64,000 nucleotides of DNA from Chryseobacterium indologenes (GTDB lineage Bacteria > Bacteroidota > Bacteroidia > Flavobacteriales > Weeksellaceae): contig DJTE01000032.1 of the NCBI GenBank assembly GCA_002439165.1, positions 62,001 to 126,000 on the forward strand. The letters run 5' to 3'. The notes below the pieces were generated by a model that saw only the letters and a list, made by a program, of their open reading frames with translations, was not told the DNA's origin and made no database searches. Shown piece by piece: positions 16,901 to 25,409 of this stretch. Numbering within the stretch: position 1 is the first letter of the stretch; every line of letters begins with the position of its first letter. Position numbers and translations under genes: made by a program.

Positions 16901-19612
16901 GTTTTTCAGTTCCTTTACCTCGGAAACGGTATTTCCCAGGCCGTTCTGTATAAAAATGTTCACCAGAGCTCCGGGAATGGCAGAATAGACATAAATCTCC
17001 GCTTTTTCGCCTCTTAAATAGCTTTTCTCAGGATCTGCTACATTCAAAAATATGTTCTCCGTTAATATATTTTTATCCCAGACATTGAAATACTGTGAGG
17101 TTTTAATGGTTTCCGTCTCCTGAATATCGTAAAGTTCCAGTTTGTATTTTCCGGCCTCCAGCCTTCCCAGATCCAGTTCTGCTGACTGGTGAACCTGATC
17201 GGTTATCACTGTCTCAACTTTCCGGTCTTCCGATTCACCATAGAGATCATGTGGAAACTTACGGATAAATTCTTCTCCGGAAAACAGCGGAAGATCCTGA
17301 ATATCCTTACTGAAATTGCTTCTTAAAATTCTGTCAGGGACTGTTAGTCTGGAAAGCCTCACATGATAACTTTTTTGAATATGCTGATCGTTATACGTTT
17401 TTGTTTCAACTTTTATTTTCAGATTTTCATGATTGAAGGTGTCTTTAATCTCTTCTGCTTTCAGGTAATAGGAAACAGAGGATACATTTAAACCGGTGGA
17501 AGCCGACTGTGTTTCTCCGTTGATGTCTGTAACGGAAGCTTCCACTTCGAAACGATCAATCTGAATACCTTCCAGATAGGTGTTTTTTTCAAAAGTTACA
17601 GGAATGATAAATTCACCCCGGGCATCGGTTGTTGCTTCTCCTAAAACAGTGCTTTCGGAAGTCCAGTCTTTTGAATATCTGCTGAAATATTTCCAGCGGA
17701 TATTATTCTTACTAATTTCATATTGTACGGTTACATTACTCAGGGGAGTTCCGGAAAACATCACTGCTTTTCCTTTTAATTCAAGGGTCTGACCATATTG
17801 ATATTCTTCTTTTACCGGTTCAAAACGGATTTCGAACCGGGGCCTTTTATACTCTTCCACTTTGAAATAACGGTAAGATTCCGCTCCTCCTTCAGTTTTC
17901 AGAAAAAATGTTCCGTTGAGTTTTCCTTTGGGAAGAATAAAGCTACCGCTGTAAGAACCAAATTCACTGGTGGTGAATTCCCGGGACGAAATCTCCTGAT
18001 AATTGGCATCCAATAAAATTATCTTCTGCTGTATCCCCGAAAGGGTGGATTCCTTTTCCCGGTCTGCCCGGGTATTGATTACTTTAAAATAAAGGGTCTG
18101 CCCCGGTCTGTAAATGGCTCTGTCTGTAAAGATCTGTGCTGCCGTTTTATGGGCACGTTCATCATTAGGATCCTCTGTTTCTTCCTGCGCGTAAATATTC
18201 ATCACCTGGAAATCGTTGGTCTCCGGCTGATGAATCAGGTAGCTCCTGTAAAGATGATTATGCCGGGAAGGAATTTTGAAAATACCTTTTTCATCTGTTT
18301 TAGCATATAGTTTTACCAGATCCTTATCCTGAATCAGTTCGAAAAAAACAAGATCTTTATCAGGAACGGGTTTTCCGTTTTCACTGTTTACCAGTCTGAA
18401 TTCTCTCGGAACATTGTCTGTACCCTTCCTGTTGTAAATGATTTTATGATCTGATACTGTAAAAAAGAAATTTTTTCCGGTATCGCCGGTTGGATTTTCT
18501 TGTAAAGAAAATTCTGCAATATAAAGGCCTGGAGGGAGTGGCTGTATTTCCAGTGAAGTATTCCGTTCTTCGTAAATTTTACTCTCAGGCAGCCGGTAAT
18601 GCTCTTTTCTTATCAGCTTTTTCTCTATTTTATCATAAAAAATTCCTTTGGAATAATAATCTTTTGTATACTCCAGGAAGGGCTTAAAATCACCGGATAC
18701 TTCATAAATGCTTAACACAAAATCCGAAATATTCCGGTGTTCCGCCACAATATGAATCGGTCTGTTGCTCTGTGTCTGTTCTTCATAACTGATTCCGAGG
18801 CTGGGATTGGTAAGCTCGTCTGCCCGGTACCGTATTTCTTCTAAAAATGATGATTCCGGAAACTGCTTTTTTGCCTGATCTGCTATGGCAAGAGCTTCTT
18901 CCCATTTTTTATTATTTCTGTAAAAACTCATAATGTCACTCATAATCAATGCTTTATAATCTCCTTCAGTATCCGATTCCAGGAGAGCCCGCAATTGTTC
19001 CGGTTTATCTGCCGAATCTGTTGAAGAATAGCTGTGAAGCAGCTTTTCGTGCATGAAATAGAGCTTTACATTGCCTTCATTTTCAGCGATCAGCCGGTCA
19101 TAAAGGGCATTGATGCCGGTTTGATTCTCTTTAAGTTCATGTTTGGTGAAGAAATCCGAATCCGAAAGAAAATGGATTTTTCTCGTCAGATACCATTCCT
19201 GCAAAGTGTTATAATAAGCTATACCTTTATGATCATCTCTAAAAAGGGCTTTATATTTTTCAAGAGGCAGCTTTCTCAGTTCCTGCTCTTTACCTTCATT
19301 TTTTCTGAAACTCTCAGAAAGATAATTTTTGAAATCAAGCTTACTCCATGTTTCAATCTGCGACAGGTCCCCGGAATTTATATCCGTCATTTCCATTCCC
19401 CAGAAGCTGACGTTATAATAATCTATCACAAAAGTATCTTTCAGAATATCATACAGAATCTTTTCATCACCTTCTAATGATTTTCCGGAATTCTGTATTT
19501 TTTCAAAGAAACGGGAAACGGTATTATTCTGCTCATCATCTATGGTATAGCGCATGGCTGCAAATTCATTTCTAAGGGAAAGAATAAGCTGTATCACATC
19601 GTTGTTTTTCAT
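13946..19612 (-). CDS. Alpha-2-macroglobulin family protein (MG2-type), no thioester
   Basis: This 1888-residue protein has the layout of bacterial alpha-2-macroglobulins. It has a helical N-terminal part with a TPR-like segment (about 150-270), macroglobulin beta domains including the MG2-like block TAAQIFTDRAIYRPGQTLYFKV near 490-515, and the A2M core near 1140 (FFYPDLKTDSEGNISFEFTSP, TQWKL). An alpha/alpha toroid region contains DGGFSWYQGSPSS near 1470. The thioester motif (C-x-E-Q) is absent, as in many Bacteroidetes and MagD-like members, so covalent trapping is not expected. No signal peptide or lipobox follows the only ATG available; an in-frame stop lies about 20 codons upstream with no alternative start. 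Family members are normally periplasmic protease traps, so the missing signal is odd. It is followed by a clear terminator. Confidence 0.85.
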   Translation of the reverse strand: MKNNDVIQLILSLRNEFAAMRYTIDDEQNNTVSRFFEKIQNSGKSLEGDEKILYDILKDTFVIDYYNVSFWGMEMTDINSGDLSQIETWSKLDFKNYLSESFRKNEGKEQELRKLPLEKYKALFRDDHKGIAYYNTLQEWYLTRKIHFLSDSDFFTKHELKENQTGINALYDRLIAENEGNVKLYFMHEKLLHSYSSTDSADKPEQLRALLESDTEGDYKALIMSDIMSFYRNNKKWEEALAIADQAKKQFPESSFLEEIRYRADELTNPSLGISYEEQTQSNRPIHIVAEHRNISDFVLSIYEVSGDFKPFLEYTKDYYSKGIFYDKIEKKLIRKEHYRLPESKIYEERNTSLEIQPLPPGLYIAEFSLQENPTGDTGKNFFFTVSDHKIIYNRKGTDNVPREFRLVNSENGKPVPDKDLVFFELIQDKDLVKLYAKTDEKGIFKIPSRHNHLYRSYLIHQPETNDFQVMNIYAQEETEDPNDERAHKTAAQIFTDRAIYRPGQTLYFKVINTRADREKESTLSGIQQKIILLDANYQEISSREFTTSEFGSYSGSFILPKGKLNGTFFLKTEGGAESYRYFKVEEYKRPRFEIRFEPVKEEYQYGQTLELKGKAVMFSGTPLSNVTVQYEISKNNIRWKYFSRYSKDWTSESTVLGEATTDARGEFIIPVTFEKNTYLEGIQIDRFEVEASVTDINGETQSASTGLNVSSVSYYLKAEEIKDTFNHENLKIKVETKTYNDQHIQKSYHVRLSRLTVPDRILRSNFSKDIQDLPLFSGEEFIRKFPHDLYGESEDRKVETVITDQVHQSAELDLGRLEAGKYKLELYDIQETETIKTSQYFNVWDKNILTENIFLNVADPEKSYLRGEKAEIYVYSAIPGALVNIFIQNGLGNTVSEVKELKNGVLKYIVEIPQDKTISALNIQFQMVAYNDVQLQTVKLKIKEDENPLSIETTTFRDHIEPGSKEKWSVKVSGKDREKINAEVLAGMYDRSLDQFAANTFTWEKLDLQRYPAASYDIRQTLDSKFAYKALAYVSKLSIRLPYFNWYDGDLPGHITFLGGSASSGDGMVLNEIAMPGIHKKIAGGSFEKERGVSAGSRNKNTETIPVRQNLNETAFFYPDLKTDSEGNISFEFTSPEALTQWKLMILAHTRDARAATLEKEVITRKEFSVTPNYPRFLREGDELNFLSKLSNLTDRKLNGSAELQILDAFTHEDISAQFGLDVLTAVSGYYKEQAFSLNENGNSVVAWKLKVPEHVSSVIIKVVAKAGQYSDGEQKALAVLPNRVLVTDSIPIFVKEGETRTFVLDNLENAASATISNVSNTLELTTNPIWEIMFAFPGLKNDQNNSADVIFNKWFADVLASEIFKSDPGMKNVFEAYQEKGLLSSDLENNMELKQLLLEETPWVLESKNEDEQMHKLALLWDADTMKNSISQGWEDLRKRQNSDGGFSWYQGSPSSYSISLYILRNLGKISTWLKDKWKDEQHPEQEILIENLIGYADREISRYSDIQQENILSNRVIDYLDTRNYWEKQYPLEGNGAVLKALIKQKTKDIKITDLTFFGVHRLALLMNDYGLKDVSDRLINYLKETSVASKTQGIYWKQNLNGWGWFSSKIINHAGVLEAFNTLRPDDEKFIEDLKIWLITQKEVNSWGSSRGTAEVIFTLLNSGKSWAETESNGPQDDQTVIVWGGKEPEARTQVTGYVKSIVKTDILDKKLATATITKNGPGMAQGGLFWQYYEDADAVKSSENYISITRELYKKIKTENGAELQEITSEAPLKTGDKVTVRMILNTDRPMEFIRIRDMRAAGFEPVDVLSGYQWKNNLGYYQSTGDTSTNFYIQYMPKGKYVFEYDLIANVSGMFSNGITTMQNYYAPQMNAHTKGGKVEIN

Positions 19613-19689
19613 GGTATTAATTAATTGAATAGAAGTGGATTTTATGGAAGTTGTGTCTTTATAACTAAGAAATTGCTAAGTGAAGACGT

Positions 19690-19697
19690 CAAAACTA
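19690..19697 (-). promoter_or_regulatory. Possible TAnnTTTG -7 box for the alpha-2-macroglobulin-like gene
   Basis: On the minus strand the sequence reads TAGTTTTG, matching the Bacteroidetes -7 consensus TAnnTTTG, about 78 bases upstream of the start at 19612. No convincing -33 TTG/TTTG was checked at exact spacing, so this is only a motif match. Confidence 0.3.
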
Positions 19698-19723
19698 TGA
19701 ATTTTTTTCTATCTGAAATAATT

Positions 19724-19749
19724 TCTCCGAAGTCAGGAGACTTCGGAGA
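19724..19749. repeat. REP-like palindrome, perfect copy
   Basis: Perfect inverted repeat: TCTCCGAAGTC, four-base loop AGGA, GACTTCGGAGA. The same palindrome recurs at 45187-45212, degenerately at 46052-46075 and 47728-47752, and weakly near 28612-28640. It sits between two minus-strand genes and could also act as a terminator for the upstream one (19793-20278). Confidence 0.8.
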
Positions 19750-19792
19750 GCAGTGAACGGGAAAAATAATTTTAAATATCCTCCTGCACCGT

Positions 19793-20278
19793 TTATTTTT
19801 TGGGAGTTAAAGAAAGATTATCGATATAAACGGCCTGATGTATTCCGTTAAGAAGGACTTTCAGCCCCAGGTGAGCGTCTTTTTTCAGAGAAATCGTAAA
19901 TGTTTTTTTTGATCCGGTAATCTCAGAGGACTTAACAACTGAAACATAGGATTTCGCATCAGAGGTACTGTTTATGGTGAAAATTTCCAGTGTGGTTTCT
20001 CCTCCGTTGTCTGAAGCATCCAGGGCCAGGGTATAGGTTCCCGCTTTAATTTTTGGAGTTACTAGATACATATCTTCTCTTGGGCTGTTCATGGAGTAGA
20101 ATATGATCTTTTTGTCACCGGCATAAAGCATTGCTTTTCCCGGCTGGGCAGTCCAGCATTTATTAATGTCTTTCCAGGCATCAAAGTTTTCTGTAATGGC
20201 GGATACAGTATTACATTGTGCTTTTGCAGTCAGCAGTCCTCCCAGAGCCAGAACTCCCGCAAATACAATTTTTCTCAT
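19793..20278 (-). CDS. Secreted choice-of-anchor J-like protein
   Basis: The 161-residue product has a clear signal peptide (MRKIVFAGVLALGGLLTAKAQ). The mature part contains TENFDAWKDINKCWTAQ, then MYLVTPKI, and ends with AVYIDNLSLTP. This pattern (ENF-D near the start, C-W, 'VTP', and 'DNLSL' at the end) is typical of the choice-of-anchor J / cleaved adhesin beta-sandwich found in Bacteroidetes exported proteins. It is much shorter than usual and carries only the single domain, with no T9SS C-terminal tail. It is exported, probably to periplasm or surface. Its role is unknown and it is not obviously linked to the neighbouring genes. Confidence 0.7.
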   Translation of the reverse strand: MRKIVFAGVLALGGLLTAKAQCNTVSAITENFDAWKDINKCWTAQPGKAMLYAGDKKIIFYSMNSPREDMYLVTPKIKAGTYTLALDASDNGGETTLEIFTINSTSDAKSYVSVVKSSEITGSKKTFTISLKKDAHLGLKVLLNGIHQAVYIDNLSLTPKK

Positions 20279-20798
20279 AGGTTGATATTATCATGTAAAA
20301 ATAGCTAAAAAGGCTATATGATAGACCGTATAATCTTGTTTTTAGAAAATAAAAAAGCTTTAATGGAAGATCCGGGAGATGAAAGAAGGCTGGAGGTTTT
20401 CAGTTACAGTATAATAGTCACCGGGCAATTTTAATCTTATAAAAAAGAATAAAATTATTGATGATGAAAGCAGCCGTGAATGGATAGCAGCAGAAAAGAA
20501 GATACAGACAGAAAACTTGCCTTGTATTTCAATGAAACTTTCTATATTTAGGCAAAAATACAGAGATCCGGATGAATAGAGCAAAAACGTACCCTGTATT
20601 TTTAAGTTAATCAAAATAAAAAAACTAATAACCCATTAATATTTAAAAATCATGAAAAGCAGGCTTCATTTATTTCCTTCTGTAAGCTGTACACCGAAAT
20701 CCATTTACCGCGCCTAATATCACAGATATCTCTGAAATAAAAATCATTTATTAAAAACTAATGAAAGATTTATTTTTCAGAACAACACATAAAAAACC
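20279..20798. other. Intergenic region between divergent genes
   Basis: AT-rich, non-coding in my reading. It must hold the promoter of the leftward gene at 20278 and that of the rightward immunity-like array starting at 20799. I see no structured RNA or repeat. Short frames here lack plausible protein character. Confidence 0.5.
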
Positions 20799-21395
20799 AT
20801 GATTTACACTTTAGAAGACGTTAAAAAGTTTATTTCAGAATTTACAGAACTGGAATATCAATTTAGGTTGGGTTTTTATAATAGCTCAATAACAAACGAA
20901 GAATGGGAATCTTTAGTCGCTAAACTTGAAAATTGCTATGGTACTGAATTGGGTTATTACATGATTAGAAATACTATTAGAGATGAATTGGATATGACCT
21001 TAAAAAAATTCAATAACAAAAAAAGCAATCTTAAAAAAAGAAGGCTGTTTTTAATCAGGAAATATGAAGGTCCTGAATTCGGTACGGGAATATATAATAC
21101 GGATTCCAGCGTTGTTTTTTCCTGTTTTTTAGGTTCTGATGTCGAGATGGGAGCAGAAGTTTACCCCACTAATGTCAGTGTGGGTATCGTGAATGGAGAT
21201 TTAAGAATTATTTCTTCAAGGGAGCTTGATTTTGAAAAAAGAAGAAATGAAGAAGTTATCGAATGGATTTATAACAAAAGATCCAACGTATACACAGAAG
21301 ACATCACCATAAAAAAAGACGGAACATTAGCGGAAACATTAAGGATTTCCGAGCCGGAGCATCCTACCTGGATGGAAGATTATCATAAAGGATAA
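20799..21395 (+). CDS. Hypothetical cytoplasmic protein, immunity-like (198 aa)
   Basis: First gene of a plus-strand array of short cytoplasmic proteins. The protein has a helical N-terminus (YTLEDVKKFISEFTELEYQ), a Lys-rich middle and a beta-rich acidic C-terminal half ending in SEPEHPTWMEDY. There is no signal peptide or membrane segment. I do not recognise the family with confidence; an NTF2-like immunity fold is conceivable given the helical N-terminus followed by curved-sheet-like strands, but that is a guess. Context supports an immunity role: the next gene is DUF4261-type, and SUKH and Imm11-like genes follow in the same array. Confidence 0.75.
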   Translation: MIYTLEDVKKFISEFTELEYQFRLGFYNSSITNEEWESLVAKLENCYGTELGYYMIRNTIRDELDMTLKKFNNKKSNLKKRRLFLIRKYEGPEFGTGIYNTDSSVVFSCFLGSDVEMGAEVYPTNVSVGIVNGDLRIISSRELDFEKRRNEEVIEWIYNKRSNVYTEDITIKKDGTLAETLRISEPEHPTWMEDYHKG

Positions 21396-21464
21396 TACCG
21401 GTAATCCTCCCAAAAGCAAAAATTATTCAAAAAAGCAATTAACTATAAAAAACAATTTAAAACA

Positions 21465-22247
21465 ATGGGATTCTTTAAAAAGAAAGAAAAAACGGAACAG
21501 CCGTCAAAAAGCAATGTATTATTGGCTATGCCGATGTTTAATAACGGAGAGACCTTTGACCTGGAAAAAGTCATCGCTTACCTTTTATCCGATTGGGGTA
21601 TTGAAGCGACAGAAATCGACGGTTCTTCAGGAACAGTGAGCTTTTCTGTCCAGGGAGAAATGGTGGTGCTGGCAACAGTAGCTGCACAGATTCCGTGGGG
21701 AGACATTCAGGGAGCGGCACAATATGCTTACAACTGGCCCACTGCGACAGCTGATCTGGAGAACCATAATTCACACGTTCTGGTAACCGTAATGTCAAAC
21801 AACACCAGCCATAAAGAGCGATTTGGAGTGTTGACGAAAGTTCTTACCGCCATTCTCGCGACAAGCAACTGTATTGGCGTTTATCAGGGTACTCAGTCCT
21901 TACTTATTCCAAAAGAGCAGTACCTGGACAGCGCTGAAGCCCTGAAATCTGATCTGGTCCCGCTGGATTTGTGGGTTTATATTGGTATAAGGAGAGGAGA
22001 GCAGGGGAATAGTGCCTATTCCTACGGATTAACAACTTTTGATAAGCTGGAAATGGAGTTTATCAATGCGCCGCTTGAGCTGAGAGAACTGCATAATTAT
22101 TTAAGTCAAATCTGCGGTTACGTCATCAAAAGCAATGTAACGTTTAAAAACGGTGAAACTTTAGGCTTTACTGCCGAACAGAAAATTAAGATCGTACAGT
22201 CAAAAGGGGTATTTGTAGAAGGTGAATCATTTAAGTTTGAGTTATAA
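21465..22247 (+). CDS. DUF4261 domain protein
   Basis: The 260-residue protein starts with a short Lys-rich tail (MGFFKKKEKTEQ) and then the LLAMPMFNNGETFDLEKVI block typical of DUF4261, with IPWGDIQGAAQYAYNWP and a later SYGLTTFDKLEMEF stretch. DUF4261 proteins recur next to polymorphic toxin and immunity genes in Bacteroidetes and Firmicutes and are predicted to be immunity or toxin-associated proteins; their mechanism is not known. No signal peptide is present. It lies in the plus-strand array, 69 bases after the previous gene and 32 bases before the next, so it is probably in one operon with them. Confidence 0.8.
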   Translation: MGFFKKKEKTEQPSKSNVLLAMPMFNNGETFDLEKVIAYLLSDWGIEATEIDGSSGTVSFSVQGEMVVLATVAAQIPWGDIQGAAQYAYNWPTATADLENHNSHVLVTVMSNNTSHKERFGVLTKVLTAILATSNCIGVYQGTQSLLIPKEQYLDSAEALKSDLVPLDLWVYIGIRRGEQGNSAYSYGLTTFDKLEMEFINAPLELRELHNYLSQICGYVIKSNVTFKNGETLGFTAEQKIKIVQSKGVFVEGESFKFEL

Positions 22248-22279
22248 TTTTTTGATAATAATCAGATAAACGGCAAGTA

Positions 22280-22711
22280 ATGATGACTATAAACATGAAT
22301 ACAGTTCTCGAATTCTATAAAGCTATTCGGGAAGAATACGGTAATCCTATTCTGAGAACCGTAAACATTCAGGAAATTCTGGACGCTAACCCTGTGGGAA
22401 AGAACATATATGTTGCCGTTTATGGCGATGGAATGATAAAAAGCAGTGGTTTCGATATGTATTTATACGAAATAAAATACGGAAAAATAACCCATGCAAA
22501 AATAAAGCAGGCCTTTAAAGAAATTGGGTTTACTGAGGGGCTGGATATTCTGAATAAAGTTAAAAGAGGTGCAGATCTGGAGGCGCTGGATATGGCTTAT
22601 TACCAGTTGGAGGATAAGTTTGAAGCGTGTCTGACTATGTATCTTGAGCGTGTCTGGAACGATCCTGAATTTGTGATGTATTGCGATTCAATTTCATTTA
22701 AGCGGAAATAA
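22280..22711 (+). CDS. Hypothetical protein, possibly DUF4375-like (143 aa)
   Basis: Small acidic protein beginning MMTINMNTVLEFYKAIREE, with several possible starts (ATGATG and a Met at position 6); the first is used. The C-terminal part, LDMAYYQLEDKFEACLTMYLERVWNDPEF, is reminiscent of the 'DAYY-L-D' region of DUF4375/DMP19-like immunity proteins, but the match is by eye and weak. No export signal. Within the array it follows the DUF4261 gene by 32 bases and precedes the SUKH-like gene by 46 bases, consistent with a co-transcribed immunity bank. Confidence 0.7.
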   Translation: MMTINMNTVLEFYKAIREEYGNPILRTVNIQEILDANPVGKNIYVAVYGDGMIKSSGFDMYLYEIKYGKITHAKIKQAFKEIGFTEGLDILNKVKRGADLEALDMAYYQLEDKFEACLTMYLERVWNDPEFVMYCDSISFKRK

Positions 22712-22757
22712 CTGATGCAGGATTTCTTAATCCGGAGTGAGATTAAATAAAAATGCT

Positions 22758-23240
22758 ATGATAAACAAGATCCCTGAAGTAGACCGTCTTATGCAGGATA
22801 TAGCCGTAAAATACAGACTTAAAACAGGAAATGCTGAAAATACAGAACATCTTTGGAACGAAGAAACGATGGGGATAATGAAAGACACCGCGTTCATAAA
22901 AGATGATGCCTATTATTATTTTTTAAGCGAATACGGAGGCTGCAATATTTATGGTGACAGCTTTGATGTAGGTATTTTCGGCTTCGATGACTGGCTCAAT
23001 CCAAGTCTTCTGACCTCTCCTTTGCTGAATAAAACAGGGGTATATTTATTTGCAGATTTTATAGATTATAACACCGGGGAAAGCATATTTTATGGCTACC
23101 ACGCTGTACAGGAAAATGAAAATTCAGTGTGGTTTTCCAATGAATTAGAGTCCGGCTATCAGCCTGTTTATAAAAATTTTGTAGAATTTTTAAGGTATAT
23201 TCTAACCATTGAAACAGGCAGCTTCAGTACGGACGATTGA
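22758..23240 (+). CDS. SUKH/SMI1-KNR4-like immunity protein, copy 1
   Basis: I start the gene at ATG 22758, not at the upstream GTG 22737, because the paralogue at 29418 begins at the equivalent Met and both share the bases AAATGCT immediately before it. The 160-residue product contains FLSEYGGCNIYGDSFDVGIFGFDDW, the pattern around the central strand of SUKH (SMI1/KNR4) immunity proteins, and ends with a helix FVEFLRYIL. SUKH proteins bind and neutralise diverse nuclease toxins of polymorphic toxin systems. The copy at 29418 is about 70% identical by eye, so this is a recent duplication 6.6 kb apart. Confidence 0.7.
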   Translation: MINKIPEVDRLMQDIAVKYRLKTGNAENTEHLWNEETMGIMKDTAFIKDDAYYYFLSEYGGCNIYGDSFDVGIFGFDDWLNPSLLTSPLLNKTGVYLFADFIDYNTGESIFYGYHAVQENENSVWFSNELESGYQPVYKNFVEFLRYILTIETGSFSTDD

Positions 23241-23304
23241 AAAAAAATAAACTAAACAGCATTTAAAGACTCATTTATTTAAAGTTTAAGATCAGCAAAG
23301 CAGC

Positions 23305-23375
23305 ATCGTTTATTCAATACAGAATCTTGACTGTTGGCATTACATTGCTGAGTTTATACCTTTATTTACCTAAGC
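23305..23375. repeat. Dispersed intergenic repeat S, copy 1
   Basis: This stretch shares the block ATT-GCTGAGTTTA and flanking bases with 24298-24375. The two copies flank the minus-strand gene 23508-24059. No coding frame. It resembles the short intergenic repeats common in Chryseobacterium and Flavobacterium genomes. Confidence 0.5.
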
Positions 23376-23507
23376 TGATGTATTCTGCCTGTGATAAAAT
23401 AATTTTTTACAGATAATCCGGACATCATTTTGACGTGCCTGAAAATAATATCTCCAAAACCAAAAGCTTTGGAGATATTTTTATTTCCGTATTTTTTTGT
23501 AAAACGG

Positions 23508-24059
23508 TTATTTTTCCTGAGCATTGAATGTTGAATAATACACAAAAATAGGGAAGTATTTAAAAGTGTCCGATTTACCCATAGTATATTCGTCATTTCC
23601 GTATACATTGGAGAAATCAAGGATGAGAGATTTCTTTTCCGGAGAATTGTATATGATTTTGATTAAACTCGTAGCGGCAGTTTCCGTTTCATAGGTGAAC
23701 AGAAGGGTTTTACCGTCCAGACTGTATACTTTGGAATTGTAGATTCTGGCATTCAGTTTTTTATCAACTCCTGTATCATTGAATTTGGCTTTGTACATTA
23801 ATTTCTGTTTACCGTTTTCGGTAATATAGACATCCGCTTTTTTATAATCCTCATCATATTTGAAGGTCACAAACTCTTCAATCCTGGACAGACTTCTTTT
23901 GAAGTTTTCATCTTTGGACATTACCTGAATTTCCGCATCTTTAGGCATTTCTATCGGTCCTGATTTGGCAGGTCCTGCCGGTTTCTTTTTTTGCGCATGG
24001 ATGGCGGTTACTGAGAACAGCATCAAAACAGCTGCTGCAATTAATTTTGAATTTTTCAT
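23508..24059 (-). CDS. Exported hypothetical protein (183 aa)
   Basis: Signal peptide MKNSKLIAAAVLMLFSVTAIHAQ, then a Lys/Pro-rich linker (KKKPAGPAKSGPIEMPKD) and a beta-rich domain with FVTFKYDEDYKKADVYI, YSLDGKTLLFTYE and SLILDFSNVYG. I do not recognise the family. It is the only minus-strand gene within the plus-strand array and is flanked on both sides by copies of repeat S, so it may be an insertion into an older array. A periplasmic immunity role is possible but unproven. Confidence 0.7.
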   Translation of the reverse strand: MKNSKLIAAAVLMLFSVTAIHAQKKKPAGPAKSGPIEMPKDAEIQVMSKDENFKRSLSRIEEFVTFKYDEDYKKADVYITENGKQKLMYKAKFNDTGVDKKLNARIYNSKVYSLDGKTLLFTYETETAATSLIKIIYNSPEKKSLILDFSNVYGNDEYTMGKSDTFKYFPIFVYYSTFNAQEK

Positions 24060-24825
24060 GAAATTATTTTTGCAATGTTAAATAAATTATTGCTGTGAAA
24101 AAATAAATACATGAATTTTCTATATGATTTTCTGATTTTATATTTAAATCCTTTAGTTATTCATCAACTTTACGTTAATTTTTTTTGTAGCTTAGAGAAA
24201 AAATAAAATTTACACAATCTTTGTATTGATTTTTTAATTAATCGCAAAGCTAAACGAGGAGCTGTAAAATGCTGCTTTTTTAAGATAAACAAAGGCGCTT
24301 CGCTTATTTTTGAAATACAGAGCCTTTGTATTACCTTGCTGAGTTTACGCCCTTATCTGCCTTAATATATACGCTTGATTTGTCTATTATTTGTCTGGCT
24401 TTCTGATAAATAAAAAAATACCCTTTTTTTGCTCAGATACAGGTTGTACCTATGACCGTGTCTTAAAAAAGTATAAATAAATAACAGTTATTTTTTATCT
24501 GCTATTTGAGGATTCCCGGGAAAAATATATTTTTGTGACTGACGACATGGAATCATAACCGATTATGCTGTTGTATTCTAAAAAAACTAATAAAGGAGCC
24601 TGAAACCAATTAACCGCTGACAATGAGAAAAAACTGTATTCTATTCATGTACTGATCATTGCTTCCGGCAATCTGAAACCGTATCAAATCCTCCAATCTC
24701 TTTAGAATCACGAGCTGTAATCAGCCAGTACAGGGTAGTGGATTATTTTCTGAGATCAGAGGACGGAATAAGAAAATTGACCGGACATAACAGGTAATAA
24801 TTTCAAAAAAATAACCAATAACCCA
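24060..24825. other. Long non-coding gap in the immunity array
   Basis: Apart from repeat S copy 2 (24298-24375) this stretch is AT-rich with no convincing gene. A frame around 24640-24800 lacks a start codon and recognisable motifs, so at most it is the decayed end of a lost gene. The promoter of the downstream gene run (24826 onward) is presumably here. Confidence 0.5.
24298..24375. repeat. Dispersed intergenic repeat S, copy 2
   Basis: Similar to 23305-23375 over about 70 bases, best conserved at TTGCTGAGTTTA and the following CCTTAT-T-CCT. It lies on the other side of the gene at 23508-24059. Divergence is moderate, so the copies are not recent. Confidence 0.5.
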
Positions 24826-25374
24826 ATGGAACAGATAGAAGAACTGAAAAAATCCAACGCCATCTTAAAGTCAGCTTTAAATGATATCCGTGAAAAAATA
24901 ATCGATGAACTGGTACATATCCTCAACGGAAATACCATTTCAATGCTTCCTTCCTTTAAGAAAGAGGATATCGCAGTCCATAATTTTGAATACCGCCACG
25001 AATGGTTTTCTATGGTGTTTTTCGGCTCCAATGCAGAGGGGCTTACCATTACCGGAGAAACAGACTTACTGAGGAACGAACTGAACAGCTATTTTTCAGA
25101 ATCAGAAGATTTGCTGGACATCGTGAGCGAACTGGAAGAGGATGCTGAGGATGAAGAAGAATGGGAAGAAATGAAGGAGGAATATGAGCAGGAAAAATAT
25201 GAGATCTTTGACGATTGGTTCGAATCCTGCTGGAAAGAAGCTCATAAATTAACAGGCAGCAGCGTACCTGCTTATTTGTCAATAGATGAACTGGATTTTG
25301 GCGTGGAGTTTATTTCCTCAGACAGTGTTGAAATCGATAAAACCCAGACTAATAAAAGACGATACATCCATTAA
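24826..25374 (+). CDS. Hypothetical acidic protein (182 aa)
   Basis: Helical N-terminus (MEQIEELKKSNAILKSALND, coiled-coil-like), a beta segment with RHEWFSMVFFGSNAEG, and a strongly acidic helix (SELEEDAEDEEEWEEMKEEY) at about residues 102-125, followed by FDDWFESCWKEAH. No signal peptide. I do not recognise the family. The acidic helix would suit an inhibitor of a positively charged nuclease active site, as is usual for immunity proteins; that is inference from composition and from the neighbours. It leads the second run of the plus-strand array. Confidence 0.7.
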   Translation: MEQIEELKKSNAILKSALNDIREKIIDELVHILNGNTISMLPSFKKEDIAVHNFEYRHEWFSMVFFGSNAEGLTITGETDLLRNELNSYFSESEDLLDIVSELEEDAEDEEEWEEMKEEYEQEKYEIFDDWFESCWKEAHKLTGSSVPAYLSIDELDFGVEFISSDSVEIDKTQTNKRRYIH

Positions 25375-25409
25375 ATAACGATGTTCCTGAATGACATCAG
25401 GAAAAACTA

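Noticed and set aside
20360..20614. 84-codon minus-strand frame between the exported protein gene and the immunity array
   Set aside because: Translation is hydrophobic-noisy without domain or plausible start; treated as non-coding.
24622..24800. Frame with YRVVDYFLRSEDGIRKLTGHN as a possible gene
   Set aside because: No start codon and no recognisable homologue; at best a decayed end, not annotated as a gene.
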